From Flavipsychrobacter stenotrophus (GTDB taxonomy: Bacteria > Bacteroidota > Bacteroidia > Chitinophagales > Chitinophagaceae): a stretch of 5,074 nt of DNA. A program made the translations under genes and the position numbers. Shown one piece after another: positions 1 to 5,039 of this stretch; the first letter of the stretch is position 1; each line of letters opens with the position of its first letter. The notes under the pieces were generated by a model that was given only the letters and a program-made list of their open reading frames with translations, was not told the origin of the DNA and made no database searches. Location of the stretch: positions 1 to 5,074 of the forward strand of contig CANBQQ010000275.1 of assembly GCA_947371715.1 (NCBI GenBank), in the 5' to 3' direction.

Positions 1-236
1 GTTTTAAGTACTTGCTCGGCAATTACCCCCGGTTTCATTAGACTGGGTATATCAAATGATAGCTGCTGCATGCCTGCAAACAACCGGTCCATATGATATT
101 CCTGAAGCCGTATTGTACCATTCTGCACCAGTAGCGTCTCAAACAACCCAAAGCCATACCTGAAAGCACCATTGTCTACAGGAAGCATTGCTTTATCGGC
201 AACCTGTATTTTGCCATTTATGTTTACGTAATTCAA
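1..236 (-). CDS. Class IV PLP-dependent aminotransferase / aminodeoxychorismate lyase-like protein, N-terminal part (cut by window edge)
   Basis: The 78 visible residues are the N-terminal domain of a fold-type IV PLP enzyme, the family of branched-chain aminotransferase (IlvE) and 4-amino-4-deoxychorismate lyase (PabC). The decisive motif is DNGAFRYGFGLFETLL at residues 21-36, the family's 'RYGxGLFET' signature. It is followed by EYHMDRL at 46-52, matching the usual 'EHxxRL' segment. The catalytic lysine lies further downstream and is outside the window. The likely start is TTG at 236, because the protein then begins MNYVNINGKI, as homologues usually do. The frame is open up to a GTG at 283, and there is no in-frame ATG between the TAA at 284-286 and this conserved start. 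The gene is divergent from lpxD across about 100 bp. Transaminase and lyase cannot be told apart from this part alone. The family assignment is firm and the substrate is unknown. Confidence 0.85.
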   Translation of the reverse strand, partial: MNYVNINGKIQVADKAMLPVDNGAFRYGFGLFETLLVQNGTIRLQEYHMDRLFAGMQQLSFDIPSLMKPGVIAEQVLK

Positions 237-311
237 TAGCTGATTGATTAATGCCCCGAAATTAGTTGAAAGAAACAATACACTTAGCTAAAACGTGCAG
301 ACGCAAATTTG

Positions 312-319
312 TATTTTTG
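312..319 (+). promoter_or_regulatory. Candidate -7 box of the lpxD promoter (TATTTTTG)
   Basis: TATTTTTG matches the Bacteroidota -7 consensus TAnnTTTG exactly and lies 16 bp before the ATG at 336. No TTTG or TTG sits about 19-21 bp upstream, so only half of the promoter is supported. If it is used, the 5' leader would be only about 10-13 nt. The box also argues against a TTG start at 309, which would place it inside the coding sequence. Confidence 0.4.
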
Positions 320-335
320 CGCAAACTTTTTCCGA

Positions 336-1283
336 ATGCAGTTTGAACAAGCGATACCCGTGCAGTGGCTGGCCGAATTTATTGGTGCCGAATTGAGAGG
401 TGACACAGAACAATTGGCCACCGGTATCAACGAGATCCACATGGTCACGCCGGGTGATATTTCTTTTGTTGATTTTGAAAAGTACTATGATAAATGCCTT
501 AATTCGGCCGCTACCATTATCATCATCAACAAAGATGTGGAATGCCCTGCAGGAAAGACCTTGTTGGTTTGCAATGATCCGTTCGATGCCTACATCAAAA
601 TAGTAAAGCGTTTCCGTCCGTTTGAGCCTGCTACTAAAATGATCAGTGACAGTGCTGTGATAGGCGAGGGTACGCATATACAGCCGGGTGTGTTTGTAGG
701 CAATCACGTACGCATAGGCAAAGACTGTTTGATACACCCCAATGTTACCATCTATGATCACACCATCATTGGCGACAACGTGGTGATACACTCGGGTACG
801 GTAATAGGTGCGGATGCATTTTATTTTAAACGTTACAAGGCGCGCGATACCCAATATGAAAAGATGGTAAGCTGCGGTAGGGTAGTGCTTGAAGATGATG
901 TGGAAATAGGTGCCTGCTGTACTGTAGACAGGGGTGTGAGCGGTGATACAGTGATAGGCAAGGGTACCAAGCTCGATAATCATATACAGGTAGGGCATGA
1001 TACAGTAGTGGGCAAAAATTGCCTGTTTGCATCTCAGGTAGGTGTGGCAGGTGTGGCGCACATAGAAGATGAGGTGATCCTTTGGGGACAGGTGGGCGTG
1101 AATAAGGACCTTACCATAGGTAAGGGAGCAATTATTTTGGCGCAGTCGGGTGTTCCCTCTAGTGTTGATGGAGGAAAAGTGTATTTTGGTTCTCCGGTAG
1201 AAGAAGCAAAGACCAAGATGAAGGAGTTGGCATGGATAAAACGCCTTCCCGAGATCTGGCAAAAACTGAACAGCACTAAATAA
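336..1283 (+). CDS. lpxD: UDP-3-O-acylglucosamine N-acyltransferase family protein (LpxD-type paralog)
   Basis: LpxD transfers a 3-hydroxyacyl chain from acyl carrier protein to UDP-3-O-acyl-glucosamine in cytoplasmic lipid A synthesis. This protein has 315 residues, slightly shorter than E. coli LpxD. Residues 1-100 form the small LpxD N-terminal domain. From about 104 to 285 there are left-handed beta-helix hexapeptide repeats, for example VIGEGTHIQPGVFVG and VTIYDHTIIGDNVVIHSGTVIG. DNHIQVGHDTVVG at 214-226 carries the presumed catalytic His221, corresponding to His239 of E. coli. The C-terminus ends in a helical tail, as in LpxD. The ATG at 336 is chosen over TTG 309 because homologues begin near MQFEQAIPV and a -7 box overlaps the upstream stretch. 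The N-terminal segment LATGINEIHMVTPGD resembles the second LpxD-like paralog that I recall in many Bacteroidota, separate from the copy near lpxC and lpxA. Its exact acyl substrate is therefore inferred. A GNAT gene follows after 6 bp. Confidence 0.88.
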   Translation: MQFEQAIPVQWLAEFIGAELRGDTEQLATGINEIHMVTPGDISFVDFEKYYDKCLNSAATIIIINKDVECPAGKTLLVCNDPFDAYIKIVKRFRPFEPATKMISDSAVIGEGTHIQPGVFVGNHVRIGKDCLIHPNVTIYDHTIIGDNVVIHSGTVIGADAFYFKRYKARDTQYEKMVSCGRVVLEDDVEIGACCTVDRGVSGDTVIGKGTKLDNHIQVGHDTVVGKNCLFASQVGVAGVAHIEDEVILWGQVGVNKDLTIGKGAIILAQSGVPSSVDGGKVYFGSPVEEAKTKMKELAWIKRLPEIWQKLNSTK

Positions 1284-1289
1284 CAGCCA

Positions 1290-1847
1290 TTGGTATCTAT
1301 ACCCGTAAACGACAATATTACCCTGCGCACCTACGTGAGAGAGGATGCTGATGCATTGTTTGCTGCGGTCAATGGTATGAGGGCGCATTTAGGCCCGTGG
1401 TTAGACTGGGTGGGCTATACTACTAAACCCGTACATTCATTGCAGTTTATACAAGACTCTTTGCATCAGTTGGAAATGCAGGAAGCACTGGCTATGGGTA
1501 TCTTCTATGACGGGGTAATAATTGGCGGAATAGGTATGCACCAGTGGGATCACCGGGTGAAGAAAGCACAGATAGGTTACTGGCTTACCAAAGACCATGA
1601 GGGCAAGGGTATTGTAACCGAAAGCCTGAAGCACTTCTTTGATTTCTTATTTGGCAAAATAGGGCTCAACAAAATAGAGATACACTTTGTTGCAGCCAAT
1701 AAACGCAGTGCCAAGGTAGCTGAACGCATGGGCTGCCAGATAGAAGGCTTGCTGCGTCAGAGCGCAGTAAGAAATGGCAGCGTAGAAAATGTGGTCATCG
1801 CCGGCCTGTTAAAAACAGAGTGGATGGCAGCAGTAAGTAAAAAGTAA
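1290..1847 (+). CDS. GNAT-family N-acetyltransferase, RimL/YdaF-like
   Basis: This 185-residue protein belongs to the acetyl-CoA-dependent GNAT family, in the subgroup of ribosomal-protein serine acetyltransferases (RimL, YdaF). Visible landmarks are the strand LRTYVREDADALFAAVN near the N-terminus, the central sheet GIFYDGVIIGGIGMH (70-84), IGYWLTKDHEGKGIVTES (95-112) holding the acetyl-CoA pyrophosphate-binding loop (motif A), and AANKRSAKVAERMGCQIEG (135-153), the typical motif B. The substrate, protein or small molecule, cannot be read from the sequence. The start is TTG at 1290, directly before the conserved VSIPVNDNITLRTY segment. The first in-frame ATG (codon 30) would remove the first strand and helix. 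The gene follows the lpxD stop by 6 bp in the same reading frame, so co-transcription and translational coupling are likely. No terminator-like hairpin is evident just after it. Confidence 0.85.
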   Translation: MVSIPVNDNITLRTYVREDADALFAAVNGMRAHLGPWLDWVGYTTKPVHSLQFIQDSLHQLEMQEALAMGIFYDGVIIGGIGMHQWDHRVKKAQIGYWLTKDHEGKGIVTESLKHFFDFLFGKIGLNKIEIHFVAANKRSAKVAERMGCQIEGLLRQSAVRNGSVENVVIAGLLKTEWMAAVSKK

Positions 1848-2028
1848 ATACCTGACACCGCTAGCTCCTGCTCACTTGCTTATTCATTTGGTTAGAGTGT
1901 TTATCAATATTATATTCATTAACCTAATTGAGCCATTGAGCAATTAAGCTATTGAGCCATTTGTTTTTTATATTTTCTTTAAGCATTATAATCTTTATTT
2001 TTACTATTTACTAAATATACCAGCACAC
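1848..2028. other. A+T-rich intergenic region upstream of the response regulator
   Basis: This 181-bp gap contains no plausible gene. Its right half is strongly A+T-rich, with long T runs (about 1961-2003). It includes TATTTTTA at 1996-2003, a near match to the Bacteroidota -7 box, but no TTTG is correctly spaced upstream. A TTTG at 1960-1963 is too far away. A promoter for the response regulator presumably lies here but cannot be fixed. A short tandem repeat occupies 1927-1961. Confidence 0.5.
1927..1961. repeat. 8-bp tandem repeat, about 4.4 copies (ATTGAGCC-like)
   Basis: Consecutive octamers read ATTGAGCC (1927), ATTGAGCA (1935), ATTAAGCT (1943) and ATTGAGCC (1951), then ATT. The phase is kept exactly at 8 bp with few substitutions. 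It lies between the GNAT gene and the response regulator, upstream of any likely promoter. It could be a slippage-prone microsatellite or part of a dispersed intergenic repeat; one copy of the region cannot decide this. Confidence 0.7.
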
Positions 2029-2736
2029 ATGACCAAACCAGCCAGAGCCTCAATATTGGTAGCCGAAGATGAAGAAAGCCTTAGAGAAGCACTGAAGCTG
2101 AATCTGGAGTTGGAAGGGTATGAAGTGACTACTGCCGAAACAGGCCCGGGAGTAATGAAAATGGTCAAGAACGAATACTTCGATCTGATCATCCTGGATA
2201 TTATGCTGCCCGAGATGGACGGCATAACTGTTTGTGAGACCATAAGGATGCAGCACAATGATGTGCCTATCATGTTCCTCAGTGCACGCAATACCAGTGC
2301 CGACAGGGTAGAAGGATTGAAGAAGGGTGGTGATGACTACATGACCAAGCCCTTTAACCTGGAAGAATTGCTGCTGCGAGTAGATAAGCTGATCACGAAA
2401 AATAAGAAGATAAGAGAGCCGCAAAGCATAGGCGATACCTATGAATTTGATGGCTGTAAGATAGACTTCTCTGCACATGAATGTATTGACAAATCAGGCG
2501 CGGCACAGGAATTGAGTAAGAAGGAAGCTGCACTGCTTAAGCTATTGGTAGAGCATGAGGGAGAAGTGGTAAGCCGTGAGCAGATATTGCAGATAGTGTG
2601 GGGTTACAATGTTTATCCTACAACCCGAACTATCGATAACTTCATTCTTAACTTCCGCAAATACTTCGAGATCGACAGCCGTAACCCTACCCATTTTCAT
2701 TCTATTAGAGGTATTGGGTATAAGTTTACTAAGTAA
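2029..2736 (+). CDS. Two-component response regulator, OmpR/PhoB family
   Basis: This is a 235-residue cytoplasmic transcription factor activated by phosphorylation. Residues 8-122 form the receiver domain. The acidic pocket is E13-D14, the phosphoacceptor is D57 in LIILDIMLP, the conserved Ser/Thr switch position is S85 in FLSAR, and K107 lies in TKPF. Residues about 136-234 are the OmpR-type winged-helix DNA-binding domain: LSKKEAALLKLL at 162-173, then SREQIL, TIDNFILNFRKYF (recognition helix region) and the C-terminal hairpin HSIRGIGYKF. All key residues are present, so it should be phosphorylatable. The ATG at 2029 gives a normal N-terminus directly before the first strand (ASILVAEDE). 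No histidine kinase gene lies beside it: a GNAT gene is upstream and a convergent hypothetical gene is downstream. It is therefore an orphan in this window, and its signal and targets are unknown. Confidence 0.95.
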   Translation: MTKPARASILVAEDEESLREALKLNLELEGYEVTTAETGPGVMKMVKNEYFDLIILDIMLPEMDGITVCETIRMQHNDVPIMFLSARNTSADRVEGLKKGGDDYMTKPFNLEELLLRVDKLITKNKKIREPQSIGDTYEFDGCKIDFSAHECIDKSGAAQELSKKEAALLKLLVEHEGEVVSREQILQIVWGYNVYPTTRTIDNFILNFRKYFEIDSRNPTHFHSIRGIGYKFTK

Positions 2737-2755
2737 AAACTATTTAAACATTCCC

Positions 2756-2792
2756 CGAATGTCAGGGTGAGGCTCTCGAACCCCGACATTCG
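2756..2792. repeat. REP-like imperfect palindrome / hairpin between convergent genes
   Basis: The outer arms CGAATGTC (2756-2763) and GACATTCG (2785-2792) are perfect inverted repeats of 8 bp. After one A/C mismatch, GGGT (2765-2768) pairs with ACCC (2780-2783), and GAG (2769-2771) can pair with CTC (2775-2777). The result is a long stem with a bulge and a tiny loop. It starts 19 bp after the response regulator stop, facing the convergent gene. Neither side has a strong run of T's, so a classical intrinsic terminator is only weakly supported. The core GGGTGAGGCTCTCGAACCC resembles dispersed REP-type palindromes known from bacterial intergenic regions. A transcription-stop or mRNA-end role is an alternative. 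Confidence 0.7.
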
Positions 2793-2856
2793 CACGGGAC
2801 GTATTCGTTTTGAGATGTCTGAAGCGGTGTTGGTCTCAGCAACTCTCGCGCAGCGT

Positions 2857-3171
2857 TTACCATTTCAAGTCGTCCTCAATATTTCCACCACCCTTAAAAA
2901 ACGCCCTGCTGCGTATTTTCTGCAATTGGCGGTCGTAGATAAGGCGGGCAATACGTTCAGCAACATCGGGAGTGCCAATAGCCTCATTTAACTTCCTTTC
3001 AGAAATATCCAGCCGGTACATCATCTGGAAGAACGCTTCGGCCCCTCTATCCACCAGCACTGCAACCCGCTCAGCCAACCTTTTCAGTATTGTCTCCTCC
3101 GATATTTCATCCGGCACCTGTAGCCCATAATCCTGCTGTAGGGCTATAGCTGTTTCCTGTAGTTCATTCAT
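2857..3171 (-). CDS. Conserved hypothetical protein, small, soluble
   Basis: This is a 104-residue protein of unknown function. It has no signal peptide, no membrane segment and no metal-binding cysteines. It looks almost wholly helical and charged, and ends in a flexible acidic tail (GGGNIEDDLKW). The most distinctive segments are FFQMMYRLDISERKL (47-61) and RLIYDRQLQKIRSR (76-89). It resembles short hypothetical proteins that I associate with Chitinophagaceae and related Bacteroidota, with the same FFQxMYRLDI and RLIYxRQLQK blocks; this is a memory-based impression. Coding is supported by the ATG start, the uninterrupted frame, the conserved-looking core and the consistent gene spacing. It is transcribed divergently from the FAH-family gene (97 bp between starts) and converges on the response regulator. 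I assign no function. Confidence 0.8.
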   Translation of the reverse strand: MNELQETAIALQQDYGLQVPDEISEETILKRLAERVAVLVDRGAEAFFQMMYRLDISERKLNEAIGTPDVAERIARLIYDRQLQKIRSRAFFKGGGNIEDDLKW

Positions 3172-3191
3172 GAAAAATCGTTCATTTGTTC

Positions 3192-3252
3192 GTGTAAATT
3201 AATGTTATTCCAATAAACGTACTATTTGTCAGCGTAACCATTAATTTTACAC
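3192..3252. promoter_or_regulatory. Divergent promoter region with mirrored TAATTT(T)AC boxes
   Basis: The 97-bp gap between the two divergent genes holds GTGTAAATTAAT (3192-3203) and ATTAATTTTACAC (3240-3252). These are inverted copies differing by one inserted T. Each strand therefore presents a TAATTT(T)AC box pointing at its own gene, 20-30 bp before the start codon, close to the Bacteroidota -7 consensus TAnnTTTG. No TTTG is well spaced upstream of either box, so the promoter call is moderate. A shared regulator-binding inverted repeat is the alternative reading. Confidence 0.45.
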
Positions 3253-3268
3253 CTCAAACTGAGAATTC

Positions 3269-4276
3269 ATGAAACTGGTTACATACCTGAAGAACGGAGT
3301 GCCGCAACTGGCCATTTATGCTAATGATATGCTTTTCGATACCAATGCGGTGAATCATAAACTGCCGGTATCGATGGCCGATGCGCTGAATAACTGGGAT
3401 GCCAACAGCGAGTTGTTGCACCGTGCCGATGAAGACATAAAGGCCGGAAAATTTGGAGAGCAGGGTCTTGCGTATGCTTCCGCACACATCATTGCACCGG
3501 TTAACAAACCTACCTCATGCCGCGATGGTTATGCTTTTCGTCAGCACGTAGCTGCTGCGCGCCGCAACCGCAAGGTAGATATGATAGCCGAGTTCGACCA
3601 GTATCCAATTTTCTACTTTACCAATCACAATGCAGTACAAGGTCCGGGCAACATACCCGTTATGCCCGATCACCTGAAAAGGCTTGACTTTGAACTGGAA
3701 GCCGCGGTAGTGTTGGGTCGCAAAGGCCGTAATGTACGTGCAGCAGATGCAGATAAGTACATTGCCGGCTACATGATCATGAACGACATGAGCGCCCGTA
3801 CCCTGCAGATGGAAGAAATGTTGCTGAACCTGGGCCCTGCAAAGGGTAAAGACTTCTCAACAGTAATAGGTCCATGGATGGTTACTCCTGATGAACTGGA
3901 ACAATACAAGACAGCTGCAAAACCAAACCATACCGGTGCGGCATATAATCTTACTATGACCTGCACCGTTAATGGTATAGAAGTGAGCCGTGGCAGTGTT
4001 GCCGATATGGACTGGACATTTGCCGAGATCATAGAGCGTTGCGCTTATGGTGCAGACATTCTTCCCGGCGATGTAATAGGCAGCGGTACAGTAGGTACAG
4101 GTTGCTTCCTGGAACTTAACGGTACCGGCAAACTGAATAACCCTGACTACAAAGAGCAGTGGTTGCAGGTAGGCGACGTGGTAGAAATGGAAATAGATGG
4201 CTTGGGTAAGTTGTCTAACACCATCACACTCGAAGATCCAAGCTGGAGTATTTTGGCTGAGAAGAAGATGGGCTAG
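3269..4276 (+). CDS. Fumarylacetoacetate hydrolase (FAH) family protein
   Basis: FAH-family enzymes are Mg/Ca-dependent cytoplasmic hydrolases that cleave C-C bonds in beta-diketo acids; the type enzyme is the last step of tyrosine breakdown. This 335-residue protein has an N-terminal domain (about 1-78) and the FAH catalytic fold (about 80-325). It aligns motif by motif with mammalian fumarylacetoacetase. CRDGYAFRQHV (84-94) supplies metal ligand D86 and the catalytic-type His93. LDFELEAAVVLG (139-150) supplies E142 and E144. MNDMSAR (171-177) supplies D173, and GPAKGKDFS contains K194, matching the active-site lysine. ILPGDVIGSGTVGTG (264-278) is the conserved late loop. All catalytic positions that I can place are intact. 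The protein is shorter than animal FAH, as is common for bacterial members. The ATG at 3269 gives the usual MKLVTYL start. No other tyrosine-degradation gene is visible, so the true substrate is uncertain. Confidence 0.9.
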   Translation: MKLVTYLKNGVPQLAIYANDMLFDTNAVNHKLPVSMADALNNWDANSELLHRADEDIKAGKFGEQGLAYASAHIIAPVNKPTSCRDGYAFRQHVAAARRNRKVDMIAEFDQYPIFYFTNHNAVQGPGNIPVMPDHLKRLDFELEAAVVLGRKGRNVRAADADKYIAGYMIMNDMSARTLQMEEMLLNLGPAKGKDFSTVIGPWMVTPDELEQYKTAAKPNHTGAAYNLTMTCTVNGIEVSRGSVADMDWTFAEIIERCAYGADILPGDVIGSGTVGTGCFLELNGTGKLNNPDYKEQWLQVGDVVEMEIDGLGKLSNTITLEDPSWSILAEKKMG

Positions 4277-4296
4277 TAGATAATTTCTGCGACTAA

Positions 4297-4327
4297 TTTG
4301 TTTTCTATTGGAAAACCTTTAATTTTG
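4297..4327 (+). promoter_or_regulatory. higBA promoter, Bacteroidota type (TTTG-N19-TAATTTTG)
   Basis: TTTG at 4297-4300 is followed by 19 bp and then TAATTTTG at 4320-4327. This matches both the sequence and the spacing of the Bacteroidota housekeeping consensus (-33 TTTG, -7 TAnnTTTG). Transcription should start near 4331, at or right beside the GTG start codon of higB. This is the best promoter in the window. It makes higBA independent of the FAH-family gene, whose stop codon is 21 bp before the -33 box. Confidence 0.75.
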
Positions 4328-4331
4328 CTAT

Positions 4332-4646
4332 GTGTATAATATTATAGCCAGAGCTACGCTTGTGTATTATTGCAAAAAGTATCCCTCTGCAGCTACAGCG
4401 TTACAGGAGTGGTATCATGAATTTGTAAGATGTTCGTTTAAGAATTTTAATGAGCTCAAACATGTTTACGGGAATGCCAGCCTTGTAGGAGATGACAGGG
4501 TAGTGTTTAATATTTTAGGCAATAAATACAGGCTTGTAGTACGAATAGTATTTGAGTTTAAAGCAGTGCAGATTAAATGGTTTGGGACGCATTCTGAATA
4601 TGATAAAGTAGATGTGGCTACCGTTCAATATAAAAACAGGTTATGA
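4332..4646 (+). CDS. higB: HigB-type toxin (mRNA interferase) of a type II toxin-antitoxin system
   Basis: HigB toxins are RelE-fold ribonucleases that cut mRNA on the ribosome and are held inactive by HigA. The protein has 104 residues, the same length as E. coli HigB. It shows the family pattern: MYNIIARATL at the N-terminus, KYPSAATALQEWY, then RVVFNILGNKYRLVVRIVFE (56-75) and the closing WFGTHSEYDK (83-92). The conserved N60, G63, N64, R67, H87 and Y90 of this family are present, so the toxin looks intact. The start is GTG at 4332: TAA at 4320-4322 closes the frame upstream, and the ATG at 4330 is in another frame that stops after four further codons. The start coincides with the predicted transcription start, suggesting a leaderless mRNA. 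The 3' end overlaps higA by ATGA. The gene looks richer in A+T than its neighbours, consistent with horizontal gain. Confidence 0.9.
   Translation: MYNIIARATLVYYCKKYPSAATALQEWYHEFVRCSFKNFNELKHVYGNASLVGDDRVVFNILGNKYRLVVRIVFEFKAVQIKWFGTHSEYDKVDVATVQYKNRL
4335..4346. promoter_or_regulatory. Perfect 12-bp palindrome, candidate HigA operator
   Basis: TATAATATTATA reads the same on both strands. It covers codons 2-5 of higB, starting about 8 bp after the -7 box. HigA antitoxins are HTH proteins that bind palindromes overlapping their own promoter, so this is a natural operator candidate. A 12-bp A+T-only palindrome can also arise by chance, and no second copy was found nearby. Confidence 0.45.
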
Positions 4647-4999
4647 AACTGAAAATAATCCAAACAAAAAAAGAGTACAGTGCATACCTTGACTGGGTTG
4701 ACGAATTATTTGATAAAAAAGTTTCGACCAATAGTCCGGAGGGTCAAGACCTCCAGGTTGCACTGCTTCTAATAAAGCAATATGAAGATCTCAATTATCC
4801 GATACCCCTTCCTGATCCAATCGACGCAATTCGCGCTAAAATGGAAGAAATGGGGATGAAGAACAAAGATCTTGTGGGGATGATTGGAACCAAAGGCTAT
4901 GTGTCGGCATTATTAAATAAGAGAAAGCCATTGAATTTAGAACTGGCGAAAATATTTCATCGAGAACTGGGTATACCTGCAGACGTACTTTTAGCATAG
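4643..4999 (+). CDS. higA: HigA-type antitoxin, HTH (XRE family) domain
   Basis: HigA binds and neutralises HigB and, through its DNA-binding domain, represses the shared promoter. The protein has 118 residues. Residues 1-55 are the helical N-terminal part usual for this HigA group (EYSAYLDWVDELFDKK, then SPEGQDLQVALLLIKQYED). Residues about 60-118 are an XRE-type helix-turn-helix: DAIRAKMEEMGMKNKDLVGMI, the recognition region GTKGYVSALLNKRKPLN, and the closing LELAKIFHRELGIPADVLL. The ATG at 4643 overlaps the higB stop codon (ATGA), a sign of translational coupling. The toxin-first gene order is typical of higBA and differs from most other type II systems. The protein looks complete. The next gene begins 40 bp downstream and is probably unrelated. 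Confidence 0.92.
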   Translation: MKLKIIQTKKEYSAYLDWVDELFDKKVSTNSPEGQDLQVALLLIKQYEDLNYPIPLPDPIDAIRAKMEEMGMKNKDLVGMIGTKGYVSALLNKRKPLNLELAKIFHRELGIPADVLLA

Positions 5000-5039
5000 C
5001 AGGAATGACCGGCAGAATACAGAAAGAACAACACACCAA

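Noticed and set aside
309..335. Upstream TTG start for lpxD adding nine residues
   Set aside because: The extension (MYFCANFFR) is unlike LpxD N-termini and covers an exact TAnnTTTG -7 box. The ATG at 336 gives the expected start.
288..1388. Long open frame of 366 codons on the minus strand, antisense to lpxD
   Set aside because: It mirrors the hexapeptide-repeat coding strand. Its translation is rich in His, Tyr, Cys and Ile with no recognisable domain, while the plus strand encodes a clear LpxD-type protein.
1926..1945. AATTG...CAATT inverted repeat as an operator
   Set aside because: It is fully explained by the octamer tandem repeat and has only five-base arms.
2050..2478. Open frame on the minus strand inside the response regulator
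   Set aside because: It is a shadow of a well-conserved receiver-domain gene and has no recognisable protein features.
2811..2838. Second possible hairpin TGAGA...TCTCA downstream of the REP-like element
   Set aside because: Only five pairs close an 18-base loop, and there is no T-tract, so chance is a sufficient explanation.
2767..2991. 74-codon open frame on the plus strand after the response regulator
   Set aside because: It begins inside the REP-like hairpin and runs antisense to the better-supported hypothetical gene. Its translation shows no domain.
4330..4347. ATG at 4330 as a start codon near higB
   Set aside because: This frame reads four further codons and then stops at TAG. It cannot encode HigB, which requires the GTG at 4332.
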